Source: Pseudorasbora parva (taxonomy: Eukaryota > Chordata > Actinopteri > Cypriniformes > Gobionidae). Taken from it: a stretch of DNA of 64,000 nt. Below the pieces are notes generated by a model. That model was not told the DNA's origin. It was given only the letters and a program-made list of their open reading frames with translations, and did no database searches. Positions 9,316-22,061 of the stretch are shown here, piece by piece; the first letter of the stretch is position 1; each line of letters opens with the position of its first letter. The translations under genes were made by a program, and so were the position numbers. The stretch spans positions 45,189,756 through 45,253,755 of the forward strand of contig NC_090186.1 of assembly GCF_024679245.1 (NCBI RefSeq), in the 5' to 3' direction.

Positions 9316-11471
9316 TATAGGGGCTTTCGCACCGGGTAGTTTTAGGAACTAGAACTAAGGAACTACATACGCCCTGCCACTCTGTTATGGAAGGCCATTT
9401 CCGCCACTAAATTAAAAAATAAAGAGTAATTGCGACTTTTTATCTCAGAATTATGACTTTTTTCCCCTCTTTAGCTTTGTTAATTTACTGTAGTATCTTT
9501 TTTAAAGTATGGTTCAAAAATACTAGTATTTACTAGAGTAATTTTACTATAATATACTATAGTATTTACTACACTTTGTTAATTTACTGTAGTATTTACT
9601 AGAGTAATTTTACTATAATATACTATAGTATTTACTACACTTTGTTAATTTACTGTAGTATTTACTAGAGTAATTTTACTGTAATTTAAATGAATATACT
9701 ATAGTATTTACTACACTGTTAATTTACTGTAGTATTTACTGGAGTAATTTTACTGTAATTTTACTATAATATACTATAGTATTTACTACACTGTTAATTT
9801 ACTGTAGTATTTACTGGAGTAATTTTACTGTAATTTTACTATAATATACTATAGTATTTACTACACTTTGTTAATTTACTGTAGTATTTACTAGAGTAAT
9901 TTTACTGTAATTTAAATGAATATACTATAGTATTTACTACACTGTTAATTTACTGTAGTATTTACTGGAGTAATTTTACTGTAATTTTACTATAATATAC
10001 TATAGTATTTACTACACTGTTAATTTACTGTAGTATTTACTGGAGTAATTTTACTGTAATTTTACTATAATATACTATAGTATTTACTACACTTTGTTAA
10101 TTTACTGTAGTATTTACTGGAGTAATTTTACTGTAATTTTACTATAATATACTATAGTATTTACTACACTGTTAATTTACTGTAGTATTTACTGGAGTAA
10201 TTTTACTGTAATTTTACTATAATATACTATAGTATTTACTACACTGTTAATTTACTGTAGTATTTACTGGAGTAATTTTACTGTAATTTTACTATAATAT
10301 ACTATAGTATTTACTACACTTTGTTAATTTACTGTAGTATTTACTGGAGTAATTTTACTGTAATTTTACTATAATATACTATAGTATTTACTACACTGTT
10401 AATTTACTGTAGTATTTACTGGAGTAATTTTACTGTAATTTTACTATAATATACTATAGTATTTACTACACTTTGTTAATTTACTGTAGTATTTACTGGA
10501 GTAATTTTACTGTAATTTTACTATAATATACTATAGTATTTACTACACTTTGTTAATTTACTGTAGTATTTACTGGAGTAATTTTACTGTAATTTTACTA
10601 TAATAAACTATAGTATTTACTACACTGTTAATTTACTGTAGTATTTACTGGAGTAATTTTACTGTAATTTTACTATAATATACTATAGTATTTACTACAC
10701 TTTGTTAATTTACTGTAGTATTTACTGGAGTAATTTTACTGTAATTTTACTATAATATACTATAGTATTTACTACACTGTTAATTTACTGTAGTATTTAC
10801 TGGAGTAATTTTACTGTAATTTTACTATAATATACTATAGTATTTACTACACTGTTAATTTACTGTAGTATTTACTGGAGTAATTTTACTGTAATTTTAC
10901 TATAATATACTATAGTATTTACTACACTTTGTTAATTTACTGTAGTATTTACTGGAGTAATTTTACTGTAATTTTACTATAATATACTATAGTATTTACT
11001 ACACTGTTAATTTACTGTAGTATTTACTGGAGTAATTTTACTGTAATTTTACTATAATATACTATAGTATTTACTACACTGTTAATTTACTGTAGTATTT
11101 ACTGGAGTAATTTTACTGTAATTTTACTATAATATACTATAGTATTTACTACACTTCGTTAATTTACTGTAGTATTTACTGGAGTAATTTTACTGTAATT
11201 TTACTATAATATACTATAGTATTTACTACACTTTGTTAATTTACTGTAGTATTTACTGGAGTAATTTTACTGTAATTTTACTATAATATACTATAGTATT
11301 TACTACACTGTTAATTTACTGTAGTATTTACTGGAGTAATTTTACTGTAATTTTACTATAATATACTATAGTATTTACTACACTTCGTTAATTTACTGTA
11401 GTATCTTTACTATAATACGTCATTAGTTACAGGACCAATGAAAACGCTCCTCTGGTGCGAAAGCTCCTATA
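9316..11471. mobile_element. 2.16-kb inverted-repeat element whose interior is a satellite array
   Basis: TATAGGGGCTTTCGCACC at 9316-9333 matches the reverse complement of 11454-11471 in 17 of 18 positions. Almost everything between is one tandem array (separate entry). No coding capacity. I read it as a MITE whose interior expanded by tandem duplication; the superfamily is unknown. A related end (TTTTCGCACCG near 31096) occurs without an array in hsp90aa1.1 intron 10. Confidence 0.6.
9478..11410. repeat. AT-rich minisatellite, 75/77-bp unit, about 25 copies
   Basis: The repeated phrase runs taatttactgtagtatttac, then tggagtaattttactg, then ataatatactatagtattta. Units are 75 or 77 bp depending on whether the junction reads cactgtt or cactttgtt. 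The two length variants alternate irregularly, and units are nearly identical in the middle and more divergent at the left edge, as expected of array turnover. Confidence 0.93.
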
Positions 11472-14075
11472 ATTCCAGCTTCTGTTCAAGATATGTTGGG
11501 CTATTTTTGATATGCAGATGAACTATTTTCTATTTGCTTGAATCTGACTGACCGCTTTCGAGGTGTAAGGTTGTGCTTCATATTGAACATATTCCAGTAT
11601 TAGAATGGTTTGGAAGCTTTTGCAAGACATTAAAATTGCATTGACTATCTTGCTGTCCTCATTACCCCCTTATAGATGCTTTGTCCTATTTACACACACT
11701 CCCAGATCTCTGGCCTCAATCTTCACTGATCCAGCAGTGTGAGAAAGCAAAGCCTTCGCAACGGTGTAAAGGTTTTACGTTTAGTCGAGTTGACATGGGT
11801 TGTTATTAATATTGCTAACTAAAACCATAAGCATTTTCATTACTTAGTTATAATAATAATGAATTTTATTTGTAAAGCACTTTACATTTTTACAATCTCA
11901 AAGTGCTACAAAACACCAAGTGGTAGTAAAAAGCCACTTTAAAAAAAAAAAAATAATAATTATATATATATATATACACACATATATAGAATAATAAAAC
12001 CTATAAAACACATTTATTCAAGGTTAGTTAAAATGGCATACAAAAAAAACAAGCTTATTTTATTTTAGCTAGCATTTTCATAAAGTTGAAGTAATAAAAT
12101 AACTGAAAGACATTATTTACAAAATACAATAAGAAATATAGTTCAAAATATATAGTTCAAAATATCATCAAAATCTATAATAGTATGTCAATAATGCTAA
12201 AATAACACTGCATGTGACTAATATCTGTCTTTATTATTTATTATTGCATCCCTGACAACTTCCCAAAATGATGTCCTGTCCCTTCAAAACCTTGCATGAC
12301 TTTCTTTCTTAAGTGGAACACAAAAGCAGAAGTTTTAAAAGTGTCTCTAAAGTGTTTTTTCTTCTCAATGCGAGCCATAGTTGTTTCGCCTCTAAGTTTA
12401 TGAACAAAATAGTTAAAATATTTCACAAATGATACAAAATGTGTGTGCATTTTAGCCTTTAACTACTGAAATGGCACAACAGCCACATATATATCTCCCT
12501 TTGCATGTTTGTTTATATAATATTTTGACCAATTGCTAATTTTATGATTACTACCATTTAGTGTCAATTTAAAACCCCTTAACTGTCACCGCCCCACAGG
12601 CTCTTTTTTTGGTGGCCCTTTTTTCATATCCTATGTTTGAGTAATCAACATAAATTAGGGATCATTCGAAAGCTTACGAACTCAGAATTCATCATGCGAA
12701 AACCGCTTTGAAATCGGACGTTGTGTCACCACGGAAACGGTGCTCAAATTTCTTCTAGCAGGCTCCTGCCCCTAGTGGGAGGGGTCATGTTTCATATTAC
12801 AACATTTATTTTAACTTCTTTATAATCAAATGTATACTTTATTATATCGTCGGAAAGGTCAGAGTCTCAAGGTTTCATATTTGGTGACTGTTTTGTGATG
12901 GAAGAGATATTTGGGCAGAAATTTACAGGAAAATGCATCAAAACAACAGATCAATGGAATGTGGATGAGACACTCGGTGGCTGTTTTTGGTACTGCGCTG
13001 AAACAAAATCTCATGGGGACTTCAATTTTTGTGATATCAACTTAAAATTTGGAACACGACTTGGTTAGGCACGTGGCTTTGATTTTATAGTAATTTTATA
13101 GTAAACCACTTTTTGTAAAATATATATTCTATATCAAATATTTTTCAAAATATCTGCCAATTCCACCAAGTGGTTGAAACTTATAATTTATATGAATTAA
13201 AATTACTTTTAACATTTAAAAACAGACATGTTAAAATTCCACAGCTTGGTTGTATTGGTAAAACTTACTCAGTAATGCACAACATTGAAATTTGAACATT
13301 TAATAAACAAAAAAAAAAAAGTTTCTACCACTTGGTTGAAATTGGTAGACGTTCCCATGGGCATCAAGTGCCGTGATGGCGAGGAAAAGCGTTTTCGAGT
13401 ATAAATACGCAGCTATAATTCATGTAGCCGAGTTTAAATTTATATTTCATGTCGATATACAATCGTAATGATTATATCTTTGTAAGACTGGCGAATTTTA
13501 TAAAACAATGGCAAGAAAAACTAACTTTACCGCACTCCTAGAGCCCCCTAGTGGTCGGGAGCATTTCCGTGTCGAGGTGTTTTTATTGTGTTGTGAACTT
13601 ATGTTTGCTTTTTAAATTTCGTTGTGTTGTGCACTACTGGGCCACCGTAGGTTTGGGCTTTACGTGAGCGACTCCATGCTGTTAAATGCAAAAGTAACCA
13701 CAGAAAACAGTCAGAAAGTGTGTGTGTGTGTGTGTGTATGAGATCTCGATATGACCTCAGACATTCTCAGCAAATTCTCTCAAGATCAAATGATCATTGA
13801 TTTTATAGCTCAATAATACCATTAATGTATCAGAACTATTAAATCATCATTTCCCCTGAGGGAAAAATCTGAATTAAATGCAATTCATATTATTAAAAAA
13901 AAAAGTATTTACTATACTAACACAGGATAAATAAATAAAAATCTAACAATTCAGACATTTTTGGCAGGTTAAAAACCTCAAAACTTTGTGAAAAAAAGTT
14001 GCAAAAAAACAGCAAAACAAAAAATTGTGAGTCGGATTTGGAAAATATAAACTCGTAATTGCGAGAAAAAGGTCA
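11472..14075. other. Gene-free AT-rich region
   Basis: No exon recognised. A short TA microsatellite lies at about 11955-11975. 12570-13640 differs in texture (short GC patches such as CACCGCCCCACAGGCTC near 12588, then long AT stretches with repeated CCAAGTGGT/ACTTGGTTGAAA phrases) and is probably an old transposon of unknown class. A GT tract lies at about 13720-13738. Confidence 0.45.
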
Positions 14076-14415
14076 CACTGCAAAAAATGCTCTTCTTACT
14101 CAGTATTTTTGTCTTGTTTCTAGTCAAAACATCTAATAATTCTTACATTAAGAAACATTTACAAGATAAATAATCTGCCAATGGGGTGAGAAAAATAATC
14201 TTGTTTTCTGTTTGAATTAAGATTATTTTTCTCACCCCATTGGCAGATTATTTATCTTATTTTAAGCAAAAACTCTCTTCATTTTGAGTTATTTTCCCCA
14301 AAACAAGACAATAACTTTTGCTTGTCTAGTAAATACTTCTTGCTTTAAGAATTGTTAGATGTCTGGACGAGAAACAAGACAAAAATACTGAGTAAGAAGA
14401 GCATTTTCTGCAGTG
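14076..14415. mobile_element. Palindromic MITE, family 1
   Basis: CACTGCAAAAAATGC to TTCTGCAGTG with central GCCAATGGGGTGAG near 14177 and its inverse near 14234. Both arms present and well matched, so this is one of the better preserved copies. Confidence 0.8.
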
Positions 14416-15045
14416 TTAGGTTGAACACTTGCAATAAAGTGAAATAGTCACATATATATAAATATAATTGCCTGAAAGTCAGAATCTGCGAAACTCGCAG
14501 TTGAGAGAAAAAGTCGGGATTGTAAAATATAAACTTGCAAAAGCGAAAAAAGGTCATAATTGCAAAAACAAATGCCCTATTCGGATGATTTCTCTCACGC
14601 TCGTCCGTAAAAATAAATGTGCATTTTCAAGACAACATCATAACATGCAGTGAAAATAAACCAAGAGACAAAAATATGCTTAAGATGATTTTAATTATAT
14701 ATATAAATTCCTCTGTATTAGAAATACAACTTTACTATTTTGTGCAATTATTATATCAATCCACCATAAATCCGTCATTTACAATATTTACACATTATAC
14801 ATTAACCCGTTTCATTTGAAACAATATTAAAATAAATGTTCACAAAGATATTTAGTTCTCTTGAAACTTTTACACACGTCCTTATACTCCAAACATCTGT
14901 AAAGCCATTTTTATTTTCTTTTTTAGTGCAAACAGTTTTCTCTTTTACTCTTTAACTAAAGAATGATTGCAGCATCCAGCGCTGACGGACACAATCAGTG
15001 CAAGATACCAGTTTGAGAATCGACATGAAGGTGGACGGAATGGAC
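14416..15045. other. Gene-free region between MITE and microsatellite
   Basis: AT-rich DNA with no supported feature. Short open frames here have no recognisable composition or motif. Confidence 0.4.
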
Positions 15046-15048
15046 TAG

Positions 15049-15050
<2 letters not shown>

Positions 15051-15129
<79 letters not shown>
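15051..15129. repeat. CA microsatellite
   Basis: About 39 uninterrupted CA dinucleotides. Long enough to be polymorphic. Confidence 0.97.
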
Positions 15130-15131
<2 letters not shown>

Positions 15132-15345
15132 CTCTCAAAACCTGTCAAGAACTTCATCTTTCACCCCAAAGTATTTTGCATTTTCATGACAGTTACACAC
15201 TTTTGCACCAATTCTAATCTCAGTAGCATATTAAAAATCGTCACACTATTTAGTTTGTGATAAAGTCAGAATAAGAACATAAGCTCTGATGATACTTACA
15301 GTTGTACTTCACAATATATGAGAATTTAGGGGGAAATGCCTTGAA

Positions 15346-15625
15346 AATAATGCACCGTTTTGTTCATGTGCATTGCATTGATTCTAGGGTGCTTCTCGGG
15401 ATTCATGACCACACACACACACACACGATAATGCACCGTTTTGTTCATGTGCATTGCATTGATTCTAGGGTGCTTCTCGGGATTCATGACCACACACACA
15501 CACACACACACGATAATGCATCGTTTTGTTTATGTGCAATGTATTGATTTTAGGGTGAAGTGTGATCTTGATGGGCTTCTTGGGATCCATGACCCCCCCC
15601 CCCCCCACACACACACACACAGCTG
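15346..15625. repeat. Short tandem repeat of a 75-85 bp unit ending in CA runs
   Basis: Three tandem copies of a unit starting aataatgcaccgttttg, with attgattctaggg inside, ending in catgac plus a CA run. The third copy is diverged and ends in a C homopolymer (about 15592-15606) followed by CA. Composite minisatellite and microsatellite. Confidence 0.85.
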
Positions 15626-16022
15626 ATAATGCGTCTGAAGGTCCGGGTCGGCTATACGACCGTCCCGCTGGGAGAGTTGGTCTGGTTTTGGGAAGGCAAA
15701 ACTCCCTAGAGAGGGAAACATTTGGACACATCAGTTTAACAAATTATTGTTCAAAGATGTAAATAAAGATTATTAACAAGAAAACTTAATATTAATCATT
15801 TCAGGGTTATGTGTTGCTTGCTGTTTCTTATGAATTAATAGTGAAATTTACTAAGAATTGATTTATTCCCCCGGTGTAAAAAGATAATTTCAGGAAACAG
15901 AATATGAAGAATGTCAACATAACGTTGGATATTTTCATAGCGAGAAACAAAAACTGAGGTTTTTAAAATTGGCTTTAGATAAAAACTCAACTGGATTCTT
16001 CTGAAGTGTTTGCCAAGTAATG
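15626..16022. other. Gene-free region
   Basis: A mildly GC-rich patch at 15640-15735 followed by AT-rich DNA. No feature supported. Confidence 0.35.
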
Positions 16023-16024
16023 TA

Positions 16025-16761
16025 CACCGATTAGGCAAAACATTATCACCCATGAATACCACTGACTATCTCTTCATCACGGCTCCTGTTAGCGGGTGGG
16101 ATATATTAGGCAGCAAGTGAACATCCTCAGAGTTGATGTGTGTGAAGCAGGAGAAATGGGCAAGCGTAAGGATTTGAGCGAGTTTGGCCAGATTGTGACG
16201 GCTAGACGACTGGGTCAGAGCATCTCCAAAACTGCAGCTCTTGTGGGCTGTTCCCGGTCTGCAGTGGTCAGTATCTATCAAAAGTGCTCCAAGGAAGGAC
16301 CAGTGGAGAACCGGCCACAGGGTCATGGGCGGCCAAGGCTCATTGATGACCGTGGGGAGCGAAGGCTGGCCCGTGGGGTCCGATCAAACAGACGAGCTAC
16401 TGGAGCTCAAACTGCTCCAGAAGTTAATGCTGGTTCTGATAGAAAGCTGTCAGAATACACAGAGCAGCTCAGTTTACCTGAGGAACACACGGCCCCAGGA
16501 TGCACTATGGGAAGAAGGCGAGCCGGCGGAGGCTTCGACTCGGCCTCCAGATTCGCCAGATCTCAATTCAATCGAGCATCAGTGGGATGAGCTGAACAAA
16601 CAAGTCCGATCCATGGAGGCCCCACCTCACAACTTACAGGACTTAAAGGATCTGTTGCTAACATCTTGGTGCCAGATACCACAGCCACACCTTCAGGGAT
16701 CTAGTGGAGTCCAGAGACGGGTCAGCACAATATGAGGTCATAATCTTATGCCTGATCAGTG
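16025..16761 (+). mobile_element. Tc1-like transposon, internally deleted
   Basis: Ends read CACCGATTAGGC (left) and CCTGATCAGTG (right), each flanked by TA (16023-16024, 16762-16763), as expected for Tc1/mariner. From 16156 the frame gives [20 protein letters not shown] and then the helix-turn-helix [20 protein letters not shown] and the GRPR-like hook ([10 protein letters not shown]) of a Tc1-type DNA-binding domain. The catalytic core is mostly missing: after about 16470 the sequence jumps to the C-terminal [14 protein letters not shown], in another frame. It is about half the length of an intact element, so it is non-autonomous. A near-identical fragment lies at 34019-34348. Confidence 0.88.
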
Positions 16762-16763
16762 TA

Positions 16764-17139
16764 ATTTCCTTAGAGAACTTAAACCATAATTATTTAAAGG
16801 GATAGTTCACTCAAAATTAAATTTTGTCAGACATGTCATTTCAAACCCATTTTGTTTGTCTTTGGAACAGAAATTTTACACCTTAAACTGCAATTTAAAT
16901 GTCTGTGGAGGAGCTCTGACCATTTGAAAGCTTAGAGTCTCTTAATTTATGCATCACTTTGGCATTTATTTTACACATAATAACCAAATTGAAAAGCTTC
17001 CTGTAACCACATACTGTGGTCTCTCAATACACAATTTTGGTGTCATTTCACAGTAAGCCCTTTGAAGTTGCATAAAACACTGCTAAAGTGATAAACATGT
17101 AAGTATATGTTGTCTGAGCTATGATTCTATAATTCCATA
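16764..17139. other. Gene-free region
   Basis: AT-rich DNA with no supported feature. Confidence 0.35.
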
Positions 17140-17940
17140 ATGAGCTATAATTTTTGGTTATAAATTAATTTTTGAAAGCGTGTCTCTCCGGCCATGTGAG
17201 CTCTAGCACCCTGCAGACAGTTTGGGCTGTTTACACTAGAGGGCAGCAAAATATCAAGAAGAAACGCATCGATAGTGTGCATTATTTTATGTATAGTATC
17301 TTTAGCTCACCTTTTAAGACGAGGATCATGTGCGTTTAGCGCCATCACTCGACAACATCTTTTCCCGTGACTTTTCCTAGGTTATGTAATAGATACAGAA
17401 ATGTTGATAGCTACGAAAGTCATCGCTAAATTGGACTAATTTGGATGGCCACGCTAAAAGTGTGCGGTTTTAATAAGAGGATTTTAGGACTTTGTGTTGG
17501 GAAGAAATAATTTAAGTGTGTAACAACAGCAATTTTATCTGATTTATAACCCTGTACTGATGTAAATGGAGTCGAGGAGTCGATACCATAGATTCTCCCA
17601 CAGTGGGAGTCGGGAATCGGAGCCGACTCCAAAAAAACCTGGAATCGAACACCCCTAGTTTCCTCTAGATGGCAGCAAACACTGGGTAAAATCATTTTGT
17701 GTATGCCAGATTTATTCAAATGAATCTGAAGGGAGGAATATTACATTTTACATGTAATTTTACCCAAGTCTCATCATATACAGTGGTATAAATACAATAT
17801 CACAGTGTAATAAAATTATATTTTGCTTTGTTTGCTGCCCTCTAGTGTAAACAGCCCAAATAGTCTGCAGGGTGCTAGAGCTCAAATGGCCGGAGATACA
17901 CACTTTCAAAAACGAATTTATAACCAAAAATATCAACAAG
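17140..17940. mobile_element. Inverted-repeat element abutting wdr20 exon 3
   Basis: The left arm (about 17146-17245, including TTTTTGGTTATAAATT and GGGCTGTTTACACTAGAGGG) is the reverse complement of the right arm (about 17832-17937) at roughly 90% identity by eye. The arms are about 100 bp with about 590 bp between. The right edge stops about 50 bp short of the wdr20 exon 3 splice donor. No coding capacity; class unknown. Confidence 0.65.
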
Positions 17941-17991
17941 TTTAACTTTTGCACAGTACTGTAGAAATATAGTGTCGTGTAATCTCCTCAC

Positions 17992-20900
17992 CAGTTTTCC
18001 CGGCCGCGCCCATGTGCAGATGAAGCCTTCCTGACATGCCGTCACCAAACTGTCCTCCAGAAAGATCAACACGGTGAGCCGCTCGTGGGAGATTTTCTTG
18101 CACACCAGCGGCTCCAAAAGAGGCGTCTCCTCCATGCGCGGACACTGCGTCGTTCCCAACGCCTTCGTAGCTTCTTTACCGATAATCTGGTTGAGCTTCT
18201 CGCTGCTCTTATTGGCGATGTAGCTCAGGCTGTGATTGCGCTTGTGCTCCTTGCGCGTTTCGTGTAAAGCCAGCGTGGCGAATTTATCGACGATGCTAGC
18301 GGGTTTGTGCATATTCGGGCTGTTCCCCGAAGAGTGTGGCAAACTGTTGGAGCGCGGTAACGCCGAGTTGCTTACATTCGTAAGAGTCCTAGTTCTGGAT
18401 AAGGGGAACAAAATGTCTTCCGTAAGATCCCATAAGCACAATTGGGTGTCCTGTCCGACTGAGCCGAAGCGATAAGTCACGCTAACGCTATTCGCGCGCT
18501 CTCGATTTCCGTTGAACTGCTCCTGAAAGTCCTCATCGCTCCCGCTGAATTCAGCCGGCGTTTCGCAATCTTGAACGCTGGTGATGCAATGATCGAACGC
18601 CACCACGCTAACCCACGATTTGTGACCGCGCCCGCGCGCGATGACCCTCGAGTCTGAAAACGACCACACCGTAACCAAATCGTCCTCGCCTCCAGTCACC
18701 AAATATCGCCCATCTGGGCTCCAGCATACGCACAGGAGTCCGCCGAAATAGCTCTTCATGGTGCCGTGGAGCTCAGCTGAGTCGAAGCAGAAAACTCGGA
18801 GGAAGCCGTCCTGCCCGGCACAGGCCAGGAACTTCCCATCCGGGGAGAATGCGAACTCGTTGACCGCGCCCTCGCCCACCGTCCAGCGGAGGAGAGGATT
18901 GCGTGCCGATTTGCTCTTGCCCGTGTGTACGGCGTAGCTCTGGCCCTGCCGCAGGAGCTGGTAATGCGGCGCCGTCGTCCCACACGAATGCTCCGCGTTA
19001 TACAGATATAAACACCCGCTGGCGTGAGCCACGAGGAACAGACTCTCCGAACCCGGAACCCACTTCAGACACGTCACCGCAGACTTATCAATGAGCCTCT
19101 GTTAGGACGGAGAGAGAATCACAATTTTCCATGTATTGATTCATCTTATTAAATTTTTGTTTCACAAAATATAGACATATTAGGGGTGTAACGATACACT
19201 CATGTCACAATTCAATATGCACCCTGATACTGAACTCACGATACGAAATGTATCACGATACCGAACTCATAATACGATATGTATCCCGATACTGAACTCA
19301 CGATACGATGTGCATCCCGATACTAAACTCACGATACGATATGCATCCGAATACTAAACTCACGATACGATATGCATCCGAATACTAAACTCACGATACG
19401 ATGTGCATCCCAATACTGAACTCACGATACGATGTGCATCCCAATACTAAACTCACGATACGATGTGCATCCCAATACTGAACTCACGATACGATGTGCA
19501 TCCCAATACTGAACTCACGATACGATGTGCATCCCGATACTGAACTCACGATACGATACACATGAGTAGGTGATAGAGTAAGATTAATCAGTAAACCAGC
19601 AAATAGGTTAATTGGTTAAATGACAAATTGGCCGATAGATTAACCGATAAATTAGTAAATAGAATAATAGACTAACTGATAAATCAATCGATATAAAAAT
19701 AGTTGTTAATGGCAGTCCTAAAACAAACTATTCTATGGGCTATTAAACTGTGGTGAAAATGGTCAAAAACCCAGGCGGTGGCTGGCAACTTTTTTTTTTT
19801 TTTTTAAACGCTGGCGGGGAAAGATTTAATGTAAAATATTATTTAATATATAAAAAGTATTTAATTTTATCACAAAGCATCTTTCAGATGTTTAATGTCA
19901 TTTTCTGGGACTCACGTCTTCATTGAACAGTTTGCTGGTTTCCTTCTTGATGGGGTCGATGAGCTGCACCTGTCCCGCAGAAAAGCCCACCAGCAGCGAG
20001 ACGCTTTCTGCCGTGGCCGTCAGGGCGTTGCAATCGTGGCATGTGGGAAGCGTTCCTTTATAGATCCGCTTATCTATGGGTTTGCTCAGGTCGGCGGCCT
20101 ATTGAGAGCCAAAATCAGCAGACACGTTATCAGGACTGGCAATGATCGCACTTACACGAATAAACAAGCACTTCTTTAAAGGGTTAGTTCACCCAAAAAT
20201 GAGATGTCTGTCATTAACTCCTCTCCCTAATGTCGCTCCACACCCGTAAGACCTCCGCTCATCTTCACACACAGTTTAAGATATTTTATATTTAGTCCGA
20301 GAGCGTATGCAAGTGTATGAAATCCTCAAATAAAGATTCAAACGGTTATGAGTCAGCGTATTAATTCATGATTCGGATCATGAATCGATTCGCTGATTCA
20401 TAACCGTTTGAATCTTTATTTGAGGATTGAACACAAACGCGGAAGAGAAGACAATGCTGAATAAAGTCGTAGTTTTTGTTATTTTTGGACCCAAATGTAT
20501 TTTGGATGCTTCAAGAGACTCTAATTAACCCACTGATGTCTCATATGGACTACTGTGATGATGTTTTTATTCCCTTTCTGGACATGGACAGTATAGTGTG
20601 CATACACTTGCATACGCTCTCGGACTAAATATAAAATATCTTAAACTGTGTGTGAAGATGAGCGGAGGTCTTACGGGTGTGGAGCGACATTAGGGAGAGG
20701 AGTTAATGACAGACAGTTCATTTTTGGCTGAACTAACCCTTTAAACACGGTGCAAATCACTCTTGTAGAGTCTCGTGAAGTTCAATGATTTCACAGCATT
20801 TACCACTGACTGGCTTAAACCATGATGGCATAATGTGCATTTATACAACTATAATACAATAATGCGGCGACATAAAAAAAGGAAACTTACTTTTGATACT

Positions 20901-21963
20901 TAAGTACTTTTGAAAACAAATACTTCTGTACTTTTACTCAAGTAAAATCTGTTTTTACAACTTTTACTTGTAACAGAGTAATATTTGACCAGCAGTACTT
21001 TCACTTTTACTCAAGTAATGAAGTACTTTTTCACCTCTGCTGATCACACGCCCCAACCCTCATGCATAACTGCGCAGAAATCAGCGGAAACACATTATAT
21101 TCCAGGATGCATGCTTTAAAACACAACCTCACCAAAGAATGCGCATCTTACCCAACGTGCATAAACCCATACACCCCTGAAAAGCACAATTTGGGTTGCA
21201 TATGATGCATAAATGATTTAAATAACTCAGTGTACATTGCAATGGCATGCAACAGGTTACCCACCCCAAGCATCATGTGCACTAAATGACAATGCATGGG
21301 ACTATTACTGTAAATCCAACCCATTGCATTCTAACCTATTGCATTATGTTGCAAAGGTTTTGTGTGCAGAATATGACTTTTTTTTACGTAATGCAATAGG
21401 GTTCCCCTTATGCATAATTTTGGATATACACTATATTCTGGGATGCACTTTAAATATGCTCCCAAAACTGTTCTGAATTGCACTGTCACTACTGTAAACG
21501 GTATTTACAATATAATTATAGAGGTTTCTCCACGTTAACCTCTTGATCTGCTCGAAATCGTTGTGCTTTGGATTGCATTTGTATGCAACTTGAGTTGTAA
21601 AGATTGTTTCCACACAGTGCTCAGTAATCCGAATCAAACCCAATGCAAAGCACACTGGCACACACACAAACACACAGTCGTGTAAAACAGAAGGAACCGT
21701 ATGAGTTAGCCTACCTTCCTGACGCCTTTATAAATGTAAAAGTAAAGCTCCCGGCCCACATTGAAGCAGACTCTGTCGCCGTTACCGGACTGGTCGTTGA
21801 CGTTGGCGAAGGAGACTTTGACCGGGTTGGAGCCCTGCGAGTTGAACGGCACCCGGTTCGGCCGGCTGTACTCGGAGCTCGGCAGGAGTTTATAGACGCC
21901 CTCGCGGGTGCTAAATTGAGTTTTAATCTCGTTCGCCTCCTTCCCACCTCCATCCGCCGCCAT
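17992..21963 (-). CDS. wdr20: WD repeat-containing protein 20 (3 coding exons; terminal exon not found)
   Basis: Cofactor that, with WDR48, activates the deubiquitinases USP12 and USP46. Minus-strand coding exons: 21963-21715 (83 codons, MAADGGGKEANEIKTQF... to YIYKGVRK, donor GTAGG), 20098-19916 (61 codons, AADLSKPIDKRIYKG... to KLFNED, donor GTGAG) and 19098-17992 (369 codons, RLIDKSAVTCLKWVPGSESL... to FICTWARPGKL, donor GTGAGG). All junctions are phase 0. WD-repeat signatures include EFAFSPDGKFLACAGQDGFL, GLLCVCWSPDGRYLVTGG and VSVTYRFGSVGQDTQLCLWD; a Ser/Asn-rich insert (LPRSNSLPHSSG) interrupts the later blades. The 513 codons found compare with about 569 residues in human. Human WDR20 ends just after PGK with a tiny exon (VVSFNP); I could not find its equivalent, so the C-terminus is open. 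I infer the start at 21963 rather than the in-frame ATG at 21972, from the human N-terminus. Confidence 0.94.
19185..19560. repeat. 31-bp minisatellite in wdr20 intron 2
   Basis: About twelve copies of a 31-bp unit, actgaactcacgatacgatg followed by tgcatcccaat. It begins with GGGGTGTAACGATACACT, a phrase that often marks the end of fish DNA transposons, so the array may have grown from a transposon end. That part is inference. Confidence 0.88.
20180..20740. mobile_element. TTAA-flanked palindromic MITE in wdr20 intron 1
   Basis: AGGGTTAGTTCACCC at the left is mirrored by CTAACCCT at the right, each bordered by TTAA (20176-20179, 20741-20744). Long inverted arms (TAAGACCTCCGCTCATCTTC and its complement) enclose an inner palindrome, GGTTATGAGTCAGCG versus its inverse. 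TTAA targets are typical of piggyBac-type transposition. The same family is at 29219-29817. Confidence 0.8.
20755..21040. repeat. Dispersed repeat, internally shortened (partner 61565-62000)
   Basis: AATCACTCTTGTAGAGTCTC at 20755 and CTTAAGTACTTTTGAAAAC near 20900 both recur in the armh4 intron from 61565. There the two blocks are separated by about 250 bp absent here (the junction is at about 20800). The 3' part is the acttttactcaagtaa repeat common in fish. Confidence 0.6.
21041..21714. other. wdr20 intron 1 remainder
   Basis: No feature supported apart from short ACACAC runs near 21660-21677. Confidence 0.4.
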
Positions 21964-22060
21964 CTTACACATTAGTATTCATTCCGCTGCGTGCACGAGC
22001 ACGGGCGCGCACCCTGGCCACCGTCCTCCTCCGCGTGGGCTGCGCGTTCACGAGCCGAGG
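21964..22060 (-). promoter_or_regulatory. wdr20 5' flank, CpG-rich
   Basis: About 100 bp directly upstream of the wdr20 start codon is GC-rich with several CpGs (cgtgcacgagcacgggcgcg), in contrast with the AT-rich neighbourhood. It is the likely 5' untranslated region and core promoter. No TATA box seen. Confidence 0.5.
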
Positions 22061-22061
22061 T

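Noticed and set aside
15465..15731. Antisense open frame across the C homopolymer and CA run
   Set aside because: Low-complexity translation (VCVCVGGGGV), no gene support.
17875..17991. Read-through end of the wdr20 exon 3 frame (VRRLHDTIFLQY...)
   Set aside because: A good GTGAGG donor sits exactly where the human gene splices (after PGK), so the extension is treated as intron.
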